A DNA stretch of 64,000 nt, from the NCBI RefSeq assembly GCF_026283945.1, contig NZ_JAPDPC010000001.1:558001-622000 (forward strand), written 5' to 3'. The notes under the pieces were generated by a model that was not told the origin of the DNA, did no database searches, and saw only the letters and a list, made by a program, of their open reading frames with translations. Source of the stretch: Dyella humicola (GTDB lineage: Bacteria > Pseudomonadota > Gammaproteobacteria > Xanthomonadales > Rhodanobacteraceae). Shown here piece after piece: positions 33,164 to 43,092 of this stretch. Within the stretch, counting starts at the first letter, position 1, and every line of letters starts with the position of its first letter. Made by a program: the position numbers and the translations under genes.

Positions 33164-35377
33164 ATGCTCCGCCTTCGTACACTTGTGATTGCCACTTCCC
33201 TTGCGCTCGGCGCCTGCTCGCAGCAGTCGAACGAGCCGGCCAAGTCGGCCGAACAGCCCGCTGTGGCCAGCACGGCTCCGGCCAAGGCCGCCAGCGCCGC
33301 GGCGCCGGGCGCCGAGTTCAGCGCTGCCAATCCCTTCTACGCCGCGAGCACGCTGCCGTTCCAGGCGCCGCCGTTCGACAAGATCAAGGACGGCGACTAC
33401 CAGCCGGCCTTCGAGGAAGGCATGAAGCAGCACCTGGTCGAGATCGCCAAGATCGCCGACAACCCGGAGCCGCCGACCTTCGAGAACACCTTTGTGGCGA
33501 TGGAGAAGTCCGGCGCGCTGCTGTTCCGCACCATGCGCGCGTTCGACGCGGTGAGTGGCGCGAACACCAACGAGACGCTGCAAAAGGTGCAGGAGGCGAT
33601 GGCGCCCGAGTTTGCCGCGCATCAGGACGCTATCGTGATGAACGACAAGCTGTTCGCGCGCATCGAGACGATCTACAACAATCGCGATACGCTCCAGCTC
33701 GATCCGGAATCCAAGCGACTGGTCGAGGTGCTCTACAAGAACTTCGTGCACGGCGGTGCCAAGCTGTCCGCGGACGACAAGGCCAAGTTGAAGGAACTCA
33801 ACAAGGAAGAGTCGACCCTCAGCACCCAGTTCACCAACAAGCTGCTCGCCGCCTCTAAGGCCGGCGCGCTGGTGGTGGACGACAAGAGCAAGCTCGACGG
33901 CCTATCCGATGGCGACCTCGCGGCTGCCGCCCAGGCTGCCCAGGGTCGCAAGCTCGACGGCAAGTGGGTGATTCCGCTGCAGAACACCACGCAGCAGCCG
34001 GCGTTGCAGAACCTCAACAATCGCGATACGCGCGAGGCGCTGTTCAAGGCCTCCTGGAACCGTGCTGAGAAGGGTGACGCCAATGACACCCGCGAGCTGG
34101 TTTCGCGCATCGCGCAGATCCGGGCGGAGCAGGCCAAGTTGCTCGGCTACCCCAACTACGCTGCGTGGAAGCTCGAAGACCAGATGGCCAAGACGCCGGA
34201 TGCGGCGCTCAAGTTCATGAACAATCTGGCGCCGGCGGCCACCGCGCGTGCCGAGCGCGAGGCCAAGGACATCCAGGCCGTGATCGACCAGCAGAAGGGT
34301 GGCTTCAAGGTCGAGGCATGGGACTGGAACCACTACGCCGAACAGGTGCGCAAGGCCAAGTACGACCTCGACGAGTCGCAGATCAAGCCGTATTTCGAGC
34401 TGGACAACGTGCTGCAGAATGGCGTGTTCTTCGCCGCCAACCAGCTGTACGGCCTGACCTTCAAGGAGCGCAAGGACATCCCGGTGTGGCAGCCCGATGT
34501 GCGCGTGTTCGAAGTGTTCGACAAGGACGGCACCTCGATGGCGCTGTTTTATTGCGACTACTTCAAGCGCGACAACAAGCAGGGCGGCGCCTGGATGAGC
34601 AACCTGGTCGACCAGTCCAAGCTGCTGGGCACCAAGCCGGTGATCTTCAACGTGGCCAACTTCACCAAGCCGGCTCCGGGCGAGCCGGCCCTGCTGTCGT
34701 TCGACGACGTCATCACCATGTTCCACGAGTTCGGCCACGGCCTGCACGGCATCTTCGCCAACTCGCAGTACCCGACCCTTTCGGGCACATCGACGGCCCG
34801 CGACTTCGTGGAATTCCCCTCGCAGTTCAACGAGCACTGGGCGACCGACCCGAAGATCTTTGCCAACTTCGCGAAGAACTATAAGACCGGCGAGCCTATG
34901 CCACAGGCGCTGGTGGACAAGATCAAGAAGGCCTCCACCTTCAACAAGGGCTACGACATGACCGAACTGGTCGGCGCGGCCCTGCTCGACATGAGCTGGC
35001 ATAGCCTCGGTGCGGATGAGCCGAAGCAGGATCCGAACAAGTTCGAAATGGATGCGCTGACCAAGGCCAAGATCAACCTTAGCTACGTGCCGCCGCGCTA
35101 TCGCTCAAGCTACTTCAATCACATCTGGGGTGGCGGCTACGCCGCCGGTTACTACGCTTACCTGTGGACCGAAATGCTGTCGGACGATGCCTTTCAGTGG
35201 TTCAAGGAACACGGTGGTCTGACCCGCGAGAACGGTGATCGCTTCCGCGCCATGATCCTGTCCCAGGGCAATACGGTCGAACTGGGTCAGCTGTATCGCG
35301 ACTGGCGCGGCAAGGACCCGAGCGTCGAGCCGATGCTGATCAACCGTGGTTTGAAGGAAGCGCCGACGAAGAAGTAA
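33164..35377 (+). CDS. M3-family metallopeptidase (peptidyl-dipeptidase Dcp-like) lipoprotein
   Basis: A 737-residue zinc peptidase. The signal ends LALGACSQQ with a lipobox Cys near residue 17, and an Ala/Pro/Ser linker follows, so it should be lipid-anchored in the periplasm. The catalytic motif is FHEFGHGLHG with HEFGH at 521-525. The third ligand Glu is expected in the FVEFPSQFNEHW segment. ICP-like C-terminal motifs (YVPPRYRSSYFNHIW, YYAYLW) complete the family. Dcp removes C-terminal dipeptides from short peptides. A Rho-independent hairpin follows. Confidence 0.9.
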   Translation: MLRLRTLVIATSLALGACSQQSNEPAKSAEQPAVASTAPAKAASAAAPGAEFSAANPFYAASTLPFQAPPFDKIKDGDYQPAFEEGMKQHLVEIAKIADNPEPPTFENTFVAMEKSGALLFRTMRAFDAVSGANTNETLQKVQEAMAPEFAAHQDAIVMNDKLFARIETIYNNRDTLQLDPESKRLVEVLYKNFVHGGAKLSADDKAKLKELNKEESTLSTQFTNKLLAASKAGALVVDDKSKLDGLSDGDLAAAAQAAQGRKLDGKWVIPLQNTTQQPALQNLNNRDTREALFKASWNRAEKGDANDTRELVSRIAQIRAEQAKLLGYPNYAAWKLEDQMAKTPDAALKFMNNLAPAATARAEREAKDIQAVIDQQKGGFKVEAWDWNHYAEQVRKAKYDLDESQIKPYFELDNVLQNGVFFAANQLYGLTFKERKDIPVWQPDVRVFEVFDKDGTSMALFYCDYFKRDNKQGGAWMSNLVDQSKLLGTKPVIFNVANFTKPAPGEPALLSFDDVITMFHEFGHGLHGIFANSQYPTLSGTSTARDFVEFPSQFNEHWATDPKIFANFAKNYKTGEPMPQALVDKIKKASTFNKGYDMTELVGAALLDMSWHSLGADEPKQDPNKFEMDALTKAKINLSYVPPRYRSSYFNHIWGGGYAAGYYAYLWTEMLSDDAFQWFKEHGGLTRENGDRFRAMILSQGNTVELGQLYRDWRGKDPSVEPMLINRGLKEAPTKK

Positions 35378-35400
35378 TTCTTCAGTGAGTCGAAGTAGAA

Positions 35401-35425
35401 AAGGCCGGCACTGCCGGCCTTTTTT
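35401..35425 (+). terminator. rho-independent terminator after the M3 peptidase gene
   Basis: A 9-bp stem, AAGGCCGGC (35401-35409) with GCCGGCCTT (35413-35421) and a 3-base loop, followed by a T run to 35425. It lies 23 bases past the stop. The A run before it also allows weak use on the minus strand, for the convergent gshA. Confidence 0.88.
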
Positions 35426-35523
35426 ATGGCCGTCCCTATCCGTGGGGAGGCAGGGGCCCGGCATCGAATGGGCCCCGCGTCATGGCAGGGCCCACCCTTC
35501 GGCTTGCCGGTGAAGCTGGCAAC

Positions 35524-36891
35524 TCAATACGCGAACTCGCGGAACGCCGGGTCGACACTACCGTTCCAGGCACCGTTGAACAGCTCCAGCTTGCGCTCGG
35601 CCGGGGTCTGGTTCGCCTCGACGATCTCGATCATCGGCTCTAGGAAGATGCTTTCGTCGGCGCCATGCTTGTTGAGGCGTGCGCGGCGCTTGAGGCCGTG
35701 CGAGGCGATCTTGAGCGTTTCCGCCGCCAGGTCGCGCACGCTGTGCTTGCGGAACGGCAGTTTGAGCGCCTGCTTCGGCACGCCGTCGCGCAAGGCGTGG
35801 CGCTCCTCGCGGCTGAAATCCTTGACCAGGTCCCACGCGGCACTCAGGGCGTCGTCGTCATAAAGCAGGCCCACCCACAAGGCTGGCAGTGCGCACAGTC
35901 GATTCCACGGACCGCCGTCAGCCCCTCGCATTTCGAGGTACTGCTTGAGGCGCACTTCCGGAAAAGCCGTGGTGAGATGGTCGGCCCAGTCCTTCATGGT
36001 GGCGTGCACGCCCGGCAACACCGGCAGTTCGCCCGCCATGAAGCGCTTGAAGTCCTGGCCGGAAAGGTCGACGTAGTGGCCGTTCTGATAGCTGAAGTAC
36101 ATCGGCACATTGAGCATGTAGTCGACGTAGCGCTCGTAGCCGAAGCTGTCATCGAACACGAAGTCGAGCATGCCGGTGCGATTCGGGTCGGTGTCTTCCC
36201 ACACGTGCGAGCGATACGACAGGTAGCCGTTTGGACGGCCATCCGTGAACGGTGAATCCGCGAACAGCGCGGTGGCGATGGGTTGCAGTGCGAGGCTGGT
36301 GCGGAACTTGCGCACCATGTCGGCCTCGCTGGAGAAATCCAGGTTGACCTGCACGGTGCACGTGCGCTTCATCATGTCCAGGCCGAGGTTGCCGACCTTG
36401 GGCATGTACTCGCGCATGATCTTGTAGCGGCCCTTGGGCATCCATGGCATCTCGTCGCGGCGCCACTTCGGCTGGAAACCCATGCCGAGGAAGCCGATGC
36501 CGAGGTCGTCTGCAATGGAGCGCACTTCGGCCAGATGCGAATTGACCTCGCAGCAGGTCTGGTGGATGGTTTCCAGCGGTGCCCCGGAAAGCTCCAGCTG
36601 GCCAGCGGGCTCCAGCGTGATGGAGGCCTTGTCGCGCGACAGCGCCACCGGGTTGTCCCCTTCGCGCGCGACATCCCAGCCGTAGCGCGTGGCCAGGGTT
36701 TCCAGCAGCAGGCGGATGCCGCGATCGCCGTCGAAGGTGGGGGGGCGCAGGCTGTCGGTCAGGAAGCCGAACTTTTCGTGCTCGGTGCCGATGCGCCAGG
36801 CATCGCGTGGTTTTTCCCCCGCAGCCAGGTAATCAGTCAGCTGCTGGCGGTTGCCGATGGGCGTGCTCTTGACGGCACTGGGTATGGACAC
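35524..36891 (-). CDS. gshA: glutamate-cysteine ligase, plant/alphaproteobacterial type
   Basis: A 455-residue enzyme for the first step of glutathione synthesis. It belongs to the plant-type GCS2 family and not the E. coli GshA fold. Recognisable blocks are [10 protein letters not shown] (about 34-43), [24 protein letters not shown] and [20 protein letters not shown]. The start is GTG at 36891, preceded by a well-spaced GGAG. Glutathione made here would support the Grx4 protein encoded at 39278. The gene is convergent with the M3 peptidase gene and lies 79 bases downstream of the two-component pair's kinase gene. Confidence 0.9.
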   Translation of the reverse strand: MSIPSAVKSTPIGNRQQLTDYLAAGEKPRDAWRIGTEHEKFGFLTDSLRPPTFDGDRGIRLLLETLATRYGWDVAREGDNPVALSRDKASITLEPAGQLELSGAPLETIHQTCCEVNSHLAEVRSIADDLGIGFLGMGFQPKWRRDEMPWMPKGRYKIMREYMPKVGNLGLDMMKRTCTVQVNLDFSSEADMVRKFRTSLALQPIATALFADSPFTDGRPNGYLSYRSHVWEDTDPNRTGMLDFVFDDSFGYERYVDYMLNVPMYFSYQNGHYVDLSGQDFKRFMAGELPVLPGVHATMKDWADHLTTAFPEVRLKQYLEMRGADGGPWNRLCALPALWVGLLYDDDALSAAWDLVKDFSREERHALRDGVPKQALKLPFRKHSVRDLAAETLKIASHGLKRRARLNKHGADESIFLEPMIEIVEANQTPAERKLELFNGAWNGSVDPAFREFAY

Positions 36892-36970
36892 GGGGAACTC
36901 CTGTAGAGGCTGCCCTCACTTTGGGGGTGCCGGAGCGAAATTCAAAGTGCCTCACGCCACCGAATGAGTT

Positions 36971-38428
36971 TTAGTCGCTGGCGGGAAAGTCGATGCGCAT
37001 GCGCGCGCCCTGGCCGGTACTGCCATCCAGGATGCTCAGTTGGGCGCCATGAACCCGTGCCACCTCATCGACGATCGAAAGGCCCAGGCCGCAGCCATCG
37101 GCCGTGCTGCCCGCGCCTCGGTAGAAGCGCTCGCGTACGCGGGGTCGTTCGTCAGGTGGAATACCTGTGCCGCTGTCATCCACTTCAAGGAAAGCGTGTC
37201 CGTCATTGACGCCACAGCGGATCGTTACATGGCCGCCGGCGGGCGTATGGCGAATGGCATTGTCGATCAGGTTGATCAGCAGCTCGTGCAGCAACCAGTA
37301 CACGCCGGTGACTTGGGCGTGCTGGCTATCGGCTCCCAGGTCGATGCCGTGCGCCAGGGCGCGATCCAGCGAGCTCTCGATCACTTCGCCGATCAGGTGG
37401 GGCAATTCGATCGAGGTGTAGTGGCTGGCCCGATGCGCCGACGGTTCGGCGCGCGCCAGCGTCAACAGCTGGTTGGCGGTATGGGCCAGCCGGTCCACGC
37501 CACCGTGCAGCAGGGCAATGCGCTCTTCCAGCGGACTACCGGCGGTTTCGCGGCTGAGTACTTCCAGTTGGGCCTTGAGTCCGGTCAAGGGGGTTCGCAA
37601 CTGGTGTGCCGCGTTGGCCATGAAGTGCTGCTGCGACAGCACGGAATTGCGCACCGTTCCCAACAAGGTGTTGAGCGACTCAACCACCGGCCGCACCTCG
37701 CTGGGAACCTGGTCAGTGGAAAGCGGCGTCAGCGCCTGCGCCGGACGGCTGGCGATCTGACGACTCAGGCGTTGCAGGGGGCGCAATGAAATGCGTATGC
37801 CGATCAGGGCGATGATCAACACGGCCGCCATCTGCACGGTGTCATTGAGGCCGAATGAGACGTCCATGCGATGAACCGCGCGGTCACGACGCGCCGGCGT
37901 CTCCGCCACGGTCACGATGACCGGATCACCGTCTTCAAGGGTGCGGTAGCTGGCCAGCCGCATCACCTCGCCCTGATAGTTGATGTCGGCGTAGCTAAAG
38001 CCATCCGCTGCCTTGTCGTCGGGCGGAGCCAGCGGCAGGTCCGGCGTGCCCGCCAGGGTACTTCCGTCGGGAAGGCTCACCCGATAAAAAAACGTATCGC
38101 CACCCATTCCGCGCAGCGGTGGCGGAGTCCCACCGTCGGGCATGGGTTTCTGCGGAGGTGGCAGGGGCTCGGCGTTGGCGAAAGGCCTGGGCGGTACCGG
38201 TGGACGCTCTGGCGATGACATCGCGAGCTGACCTTCCGGCGCGCGATGGAGGCGTGCAACGATCGCCAGTGCTGCGCGCGACAGTGCGCGATCGAAGGCG
38301 CTATGGATGGGGCTGACGATCATGCTGTGATCGACCGCGACGCCAGCCACCAGCAACAGCAACAGCGGCGCCAGCATGTACCTCAGCAGGCGCCGATGAA
38401 TGCTGATCGGACGCTTGCGTTCAGGCAT
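36971..38428 (-). CDS. sensor histidine kinase (QseC/TctE-like)
   Basis: A 485-residue kinase. Its two transmembrane segments (about 17-35 and 196-213) bracket a periplasmic sensor of about 160 residues. That sensor contains a Pro-rich stretch (77-105) that is atypical and probably unstructured. HAMP-like helices lead to the H-box NAAHQLRTPL with His275, then the N-box (NLIDNAIRHTP), G1 (VDDSGTGIP) and G2 (GCGLGLSI). The ATG overlaps the end of the regulator gene by eight bases, so the two form a classic co-translated pair. Confidence 0.9.
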   Translation of the reverse strand: MPERKRPISIHRRLLRYMLAPLLLLLVAGVAVDHSMIVSPIHSAFDRALSRAALAIVARLHRAPEGQLAMSSPERPPVPPRPFANAEPLPPPQKPMPDGGTPPPLRGMGGDTFFYRVSLPDGSTLAGTPDLPLAPPDDKAADGFSYADINYQGEVMRLASYRTLEDGDPVIVTVAETPARRDRAVHRMDVSFGLNDTVQMAAVLIIALIGIRISLRPLQRLSRQIASRPAQALTPLSTDQVPSEVRPVVESLNTLLGTVRNSVLSQQHFMANAAHQLRTPLTGLKAQLEVLSRETAGSPLEERIALLHGGVDRLAHTANQLLTLARAEPSAHRASHYTSIELPHLIGEVIESSLDRALAHGIDLGADSQHAQVTGVYWLLHELLINLIDNAIRHTPAGGHVTIRCGVNDGHAFLEVDDSGTGIPPDERPRVRERFYRGAGSTADGCGLGLSIVDEVARVHGAQLSILDGSTGQGARMRIDFPASD

Positions 38429-39086
38429 CTTCGAGGCGGTAGCCTAGCCCGCGAATGCCACGCACGGTGGCCGCGCTGCCCAGCTTGCTGCGCAGGCGCG
38501 ACACGTGGACTTCGATGGCATTACCGGAGATGTCCTCACTCCAGCCGGTAATCGCCTGGGTCAGGCGTTCCTTGCTCACGACCTTGCCGCTGTGATGGGC
38601 CAGGCATTCGAGGATGGACCACTCGCGTCGCGTGAGTTCCAGCACGTCACCCGTGGTGTTGAGCGCGCGGCGACCCGCCAGATCGATACGCAGGCCGCCA
38701 ATCGCAATTTCATTGGCAGTAGCGGCCGTGGCGCGACGGATCAAGGCGCGGCAACGCGCAGCCAGCTCAGGCAGGGCGAAGGGCTTGACCAGATAGTCAT
38801 CGGCGCCCAGATCCAGTGCACTGATACGGTCGTCCAGGCCATCGCGCGCCGTCACGATCAGCAGCGGGAGCGGATTTCCACTACGGCGCAGGCGTCGCAC
38901 CAAGGACAGCCCGTCCTCGCCTGGCAAGCCCAGGTCGACGATGGCGAGGTCGTAGTGGGTATCGGCCAGCCTTCCGGAAACCGATTCGGCGTCAGCTACC
39001 GCATCAACCACATAGCCACTCGCGACCAGGCCGCGGGTAATGGCATCGGATACAAGGGAGTCATCTTCGACAAGCAGGATTCGCAT
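38421..39086 (-). CDS. OmpR-family response regulator (QseB/TctD-like)
   Basis: A 221-residue regulator and the cognate partner of the following kinase. The receiver has acidic Glu7, Asp8 and Asp9, the phospho-acceptor Asp51 in IVDLGLPGEDG, TAR at 79-81 and Lys101. The winged-helix output domain (about 125-221) carries LTRREWSILECLA and GNAIEVHVSRLRSKLG, the QseB/PmrA-type recognition segment. It is first in its operon, with the upstream 190 bases holding its promoter and a terminator for the Grx4 gene. Confidence 0.92.
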   Translation of the reverse strand: MRILLVEDDSLVSDAITRGLVASGYVVDAVADAESVSGRLADTHYDLAIVDLGLPGEDGLSLVRRLRRSGNPLPLLIVTARDGLDDRISALDLGADDYLVKPFALPELAARCRALIRRATAATANEIAIGGLRIDLAGRRALNTTGDVLELTRREWSILECLAHHSGKVVSKERLTQAITGWSEDISGNAIEVHVSRLRSKLGSAATVRGIRGLGYRLEDA

Positions 39087-39217
39087 ACGGCTTACGGGCG
39101 TGGATGTCTGCGCATGCTACCAGTAGCACATGACAGGACACAGGCTTCTGCGATAGTCGCAATATATTGCGCTTTTCAGGGTGTCAGCGCCACGTGTCCG
39201 GCGCCGGGTGAGCCTGC

Positions 39218-39250
39218 AAGAAAAACGCCCGCAGGGCGGGCGTTTTTCTT
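39218..39250 (-). terminator. rho-independent terminator after the Grx4 gene
   Basis: A near-perfect 15-bp inverted repeat: AAGAAAAACGCCCGC, a 3-base loop, then GCGGGCGTTTTTCTT. On the minus strand the GC stem is followed by a T run, immediately after the Grx4 gene's stop at 39278. The symmetric A/T runs also permit plus-strand termination, though no plus-strand gene ends here. Confidence 0.85.
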
Positions 39251-39277
39251 GGTCGATCGGGTCTGGCGCCGTGGCGA

Positions 39278-40201
39278 TCAGTAGCGCGGCACCGACGCGT
39301 CGATCTCATTGGCCCATGCGTCCATGCCGCCCTCGACGTTGTAAACCTTGGTGAAGCCGTGGGCCGCGAAGCGCTCGGCCACGCCTCGGCTGGATACGCC
39401 GTGGTGGCAGATAAACGCCATCGGCGTGTCTTTGGGCAGGGCAGCGAGCGACTCGTAACCCTCTTCCTCCAGCACACGGGCCTGCGCCAGTGGGGCGGCT
39501 TGCGCACGGCCATGGGCCGGGCGCACGTCGACCAGGGTGATGTCACCTGCGGCCAGACGGGCCTTCAGATCCTGCACGGTAAGCGAGCCGATCTCCTGCG
39601 CGCCCGGGAATTTCAGACTCAGGCCTTCGCCCTGCACGGTGGACACCCAGTCGATAACGATGCCCTTGGCGCGCTGCGCGCTACCCGGGTCGAAGTGCAC
39701 GTCGATGCCGTTGGAGCTGACCACGATGTCGTGGTCGCTGGCCGGTGCCAGCTGGAAGCCGGCGCTATGGTCCGGGCCGATCTCCAGGTGTAGCGCCAGA
39801 CCCTGAGCGCTCGCCGTGCCCTGGCGGATGGCCTCGGCGGCCTTGTCGGTGATGGTGATCTCGGGCGGCGTGCGATCCGGCGCGGCCGCGCCGAACAGCT
39901 GGTGCAGCTCGCCGCTGGCATACATCTGGCGAATGATGTCGGCGCCGCCAACCAGCTCGCCGCCCACATAAAGTTGCGGAATGGTCGGCCAGTCACCGTA
40001 AGCCTTGATGCCCTCGCGGATTTCCGGATCTTCCAGCACGTTGACCGTGTGGTAGTCCGGCAGCAACTCGTTCAGCGTGTTGGTGGCGGCGGCGGAGAAA
40101 CCGCACATCGGCTGATGGCGGGTGCCTTTCATGAACAGCACCACGCGGTGGTCCTGCAACAGGGATTCGATACGTTCGCGGGTGGTGCTGTCGAGAGACA
40201 T
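39278..40201 (-). CDS. Grx4-family monothiol glutaredoxin fused to an IscA-like domain and a rhodanese domain
   Basis: A 307-residue three-domain protein. Residues 1-108 are a monothiol glutaredoxin with PMCGFS (Cys33), WPTIPQLYVGGELVGG and DII, the type that holds a 2Fe-2S cluster with glutathione. Residues 113-200 resemble a HesB/IscA fold (ITITDKAAEAI, then GIVIDWV) but contain no cysteine, so they cannot bind a cluster in the usual way. Residues 205-307 are a rhodanese with Cys265 in FICHHGVSSRG. The combination fits iron-sulphur trafficking plus sulphur transfer. The ATG at 40201 is preceded by CGGAG. The frame's earlier start is less likely. Confidence 0.9.
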   Translation of the reverse strand: MSLDSTTRERIESLLQDHRVVLFMKGTRHQPMCGFSAAATNTLNELLPDYHTVNVLEDPEIREGIKAYGDWPTIPQLYVGGELVGGADIIRQMYASGELHQLFGAAAPDRTPPEITITDKAAEAIRQGTASAQGLALHLEIGPDHSAGFQLAPASDHDIVVSSNGIDVHFDPGSAQRAKGIVIDWVSTVQGEGLSLKFPGAQEIGSLTVQDLKARLAAGDITLVDVRPAHGRAQAAPLAQARVLEEEGYESLAALPKDTPMAFICHHGVSSRGVAERFAAHGFTKVYNVEGGMDAWANEIDASVPRY

Positions 40202-40263
40202 GGAAAACTCCGGCAAAGAGGGCTGATTGTACGCCCCCGATATGCCGGCGGCACCCGGCCCGT

Positions 40264-41121
40264 TCAAGCGGCGGGGCGCATCTCCCCGAGATCGAGCCGG
40301 CTGCGCGTAAGCGGCGCCAACGCCAGCGCGGCGGCCGGGGACGGCAGCACCAGCTCGCGGCTGGCCCGTCCCAATGGGGCGAATTGCTCACTCCAGTGGA
40401 TCAGCTCCATCGCGCCCGAATGGTCCTCCACCAACACCGTGCAGTGCTCCACCCAGTCACCATCATTGAGATAAAGCACCCCGCCCATGTCGCGGACGTG
40501 GCCGAAATGGATGTGGCCGCAGATATGGCCGTCGAAACCGCGTTCGCGTGCATCGCTGGCCACGCGCTCTTCATAGGCGCGGATATAGGCCAGCGCCTTG
40601 CCGATATGCGATTTCACGATGATCGACAGCGGCAGGTAGGGCAATTCCAGACGGCGACGCATGGCGTGCACGCGGCGGTTGGTCCAGCAAATGAATCGAT
40701 GCATCACTTCCCCCAGGTGCACCATCCATGTGCGCCCGATCTGCTCCGGATCAAATTCATCGCCATGGCTGACGCGGTAACGGCGTCCGTCAGCGCCTTC
40801 GTGCACGGCATCAAGCTCGATCTGCACGCCACCGAAGCGCTGCCCGGCGAGGCCCCGCACGGGGGCATCGTGATTGCCCGGTATATAGATGACGTCAACG
40901 CCGCGCCGTGCCAGATCCAGCACCTCGGCGATCACGGCGCCGTGGTCCGGATGCCACCAATGCCGCCGGGCCAACGCTTCCATGTCGATGATGTCGCCCA
41001 CCAGGTAGAGCTTCTCGCAGCGCAACTTGCGTAGGAAATCGAGCAGGTAGCTGGCCTTGCAGTCGGGCGTGCCCAGATGCACGTCCGAGATGAAGGCGCT
41101 ACGGCAGTGGAAGTTCGCCAT
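40264..41121 (-). CDS. LpxH-like metallophosphoesterase
   Basis: A 285-residue calcineurin-type phosphoesterase. Metal motifs are in order: FISDVHLG (about 10-17), VGDIIDM, IPGNHDAP, VSHGDEFD and GHICGHIHFGH-like ligands near 200. It belongs to the UDP-2,3-diacylglucosamine pyrophosphatase-like group, which includes LpxH and paralogues that act on other pyrophosphates. Since no lipid A gene is nearby, a paralogue is as likely as true LpxH. The C-terminal 40 residues are extra to LpxH. It lies upstream of the Grx4 gene on the same strand, its stop 62 bases from that start. Confidence 0.8.
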   Translation of the reverse strand: MANFHCRSAFISDVHLGTPDCKASYLLDFLRKLRCEKLYLVGDIIDMEALARRHWWHPDHGAVIAEVLDLARRGVDVIYIPGNHDAPVRGLAGQRFGGVQIELDAVHEGADGRRYRVSHGDEFDPEQIGRTWMVHLGEVMHRFICWTNRRVHAMRRRLELPYLPLSIIVKSHIGKALAYIRAYEERVASDARERGFDGHICGHIHFGHVRDMGGVLYLNDGDWVEHCTVLVEDHSGAMELIHWSEQFAPLGRASRELVLPSPAAALALAPLTRSRLDLGEMRPAA

Positions 41122-41237
41122 GGCAATCTCTCCCGGTGGTCTCCGGGATGCCAGCGTGCCCGCGGCACGTCACCGCGTGATGGCGAAATGGTTGCAGAAG
41201 GGTTTCCGCCGACCCGATGGGGCCAGGGGGCCGGGGG

Positions 41238-41867
41238 TTATAGGGTCAGGATGTAGCGTGATACGGGCAGGGCGGTCTGCGCCCACAACGTGTACTGCGC
41301 TGCGGACGGGTGCAAGCCGTCATCTGCGAGCAGGTCAGGATGACGCCGCGAGATGCCGGTGATGTCGACCCAATACGCGCCTCGACGCTGTGTTTCGTCG
41401 CGTGCAATGGCGTTATAGACGTCCAGCTCGTCGCCGATGCGTATCACGTTGCGGTCACTTTGGCGCGCAAACGGGGTGACGCCCCAGTCAGGTATCGACA
41501 GTACGAGTACATGCCTGGCGCGGTCGCCTGCCAAGGCGATGGCGCGCTCCAGCATGCGCTGGAACTCGCCGCGATAGTCGTCGGCGCTGCGTCCACGGTA
41601 CTGGTTGTTCACGCCGATCAGCAGGCTGACCAGGTCGTAGGGTGGCGCCAACGTCGTGCCGTCCATCGCCGCCGCTAGCTCGTCGGTGGTCCAGCCGGTC
41701 GTCGCGATGATGGTCGGGTCATCGAGTGCCATGCCTTCATCGCGCAGGCATGCGGCAAGCTGCACGGGCCAGCGGCCATGCTCCGGCACGCCTTCGCCGA
41801 TCGAATACGAATCGCCAAGGGCCAGGTAGCGCAGCACGTCAGCGTCGGCCTCAGGCAATCGCGGCAC
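41238..41867 (-). CDS. SGNH/GDSL-family hydrolase
   Basis: A 209-residue esterase/lipase-fold protein. Block I is LALGDSYSIGEG with nucleophile Ser20. Block III is IGVNNQYRG with Asn, and block V is DDGLHPSA with the catalytic Asp and His. No signal peptide is seen, so it is probably cytoplasmic. The start is GTG at 41867, inside the last codons of the aminotransferase gene (17-base overlap), which makes translational coupling very likely. Substrate unknown. Confidence 0.83.
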   Translation of the reverse strand: MPRLPEADADVLRYLALGDSYSIGEGVPEHGRWPVQLAACLRDEGMALDDPTIIATTGWTTDELAAAMDGTTLAPPYDLVSLLIGVNNQYRGRSADDYRGEFQRMLERAIALAGDRARHVLVLSIPDWGVTPFARQSDRNVIRIGDELDVYNAIARDETQRRGAYWVDITGISRRHPDLLADDGLHPSAAQYTLWAQTALPVSRYILTL

Positions 41868-43092
41868 GTGGCTTATGCGCCGCGGCCATACCCGCCAGCA
41901 CTCGCTCGATACGCACGAATACCTCGCGAATCTGCTCCGGCGGAGGCAGCAAGGTCAGGCGCAGGTGTCGGCTGTGTGGCACGTTGAAACTGCTGCCTGG
42001 TACAACCAGCACCGACTCTTCCTCCAGCAGTCGCAGGGCGAAGGCGTTGTCGTCGAAATCGGCAAGGCGGTCGCTTCGCACACGCGGGAAGGCGTAAAGC
42101 GCGCCCGAAGGCGACACGATGTCGAGGAACTCGCTGGCGGCCACGCCATCGAGTACTTCGCGGCGAGCCTCGTGCAGGCGACCGCCGGCAACCGTGAGCG
42201 CATGGATGGTCGGCGCACTCTGCAGCGCCGGCCGCACCGCCCATTGTGCGGTGACGTTCGCGCACAGGCGCAGCGCGGCGAGCAGCTGCAAGGCATCGCG
42301 GTAGTCGGTGGTGCGCGACGGATCGCCGGACAGACTCATCCAGCCCACGCGATAACCACAGGCGCGATGCACCTTGCTCAGGCCGCCAAAACTGACGCAG
42401 GGCAGGTCGCCAGCGACCGCGGCCAGCGGCTGGAACGGATTGCCGTCGTAAAGGATCTCGTCGTAGATCTCGTCGCTGAGCAGCAGCAGCCGATGCCGTT
42501 CGGCCACGGCGACGATGCGTTCCAGCAGTTCGCGCGGATACACGGCGCCGGTGGGGTTGTTCGGGTTGATCAGCACCAGCGCCCGCGTGCGCGGGGTCAC
42601 CAGCGCTTCGATCTCGTCCGGATCGGGCAGGTGGCCGTTTTCCGCCAGGCAGCGGTAATAGCGAGGCTTGCCATCGTTGAGGATGGTGGCGGCGCTCCAC
42701 AGCGGGTAGTCCGGGCTCGGCAGCAGTACTTCGTCGCCCGGCTGCAACAGTGCGCGCAGGCTCAGGTCGATCAGCTCGCTGACACCATTGCCGATGAAGA
42801 TGCGTTCCACTTCCACGCCATGGGCGCCGCGATAGCGTTGCTGTGCGGCGATGGCCTCGCGTGCCTCTTCCAGGCCCTGCTCGTGGCCGTAGGCCTCGCT
42901 GTCCTGCAGGTGACGCGCAATGGCTTCGCGCAAATGCGCGGGGGTATCGAATCCGTAGCGGCCCGGGTTACCGATATTCAGCTTGATAATGGGCAGCCCG
43001 GCCGCTTCCAGCTCGCGCGATCGCCGGGTCAGTGCGCCACGGATTTCATAGCGCACGTCCGCCAGGTGCGCACTGGGTTTGATCGAGGCCAA
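41851..43092 (-). CDS. pyridoxal-phosphate aminotransferase (AlaA-like)
   Basis: A 413-residue class I aminotransferase. LNIGNPGRYGFDTP (about 38-51), the PLP-binding INPNNPTGA (175-183), DEIYDEI and the Schiff-base Lys240 in SFGGLSKVHRACGYRVGW are in place. The family match is closest to AlaA/YfbQ, the glutamate-pyruvate transaminase. The start appears to be TTG at 43092, with GAAGGA eight bases upstream. No in-frame ATG is close. The SGNH hydrolase gene overlaps its 3' end. Confidence 0.85.
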   Translation of the reverse strand: MASIKPSAHLADVRYEIRGALTRRSRELEAAGLPIIKLNIGNPGRYGFDTPAHLREAIARHLQDSEAYGHEQGLEEAREAIAAQQRYRGAHGVEVERIFIGNGVSELIDLSLRALLQPGDEVLLPSPDYPLWSAATILNDGKPRYYRCLAENGHLPDPDEIEALVTPRTRALVLINPNNPTGAVYPRELLERIVAVAERHRLLLLSDEIYDEILYDGNPFQPLAAVAGDLPCVSFGGLSKVHRACGYRVGWMSLSGDPSRTTDYRDALQLLAALRLCANVTAQWAVRPALQSAPTIHALTVAGGRLHEARREVLDGVAASEFLDIVSPSGALYAFPRVRSDRLADFDDNAFALRLLEEESVLVVPGSSFNVPHSRHLRLTLLPPPEQIREVFVRIERVLAGMAAAHKPRAAIA

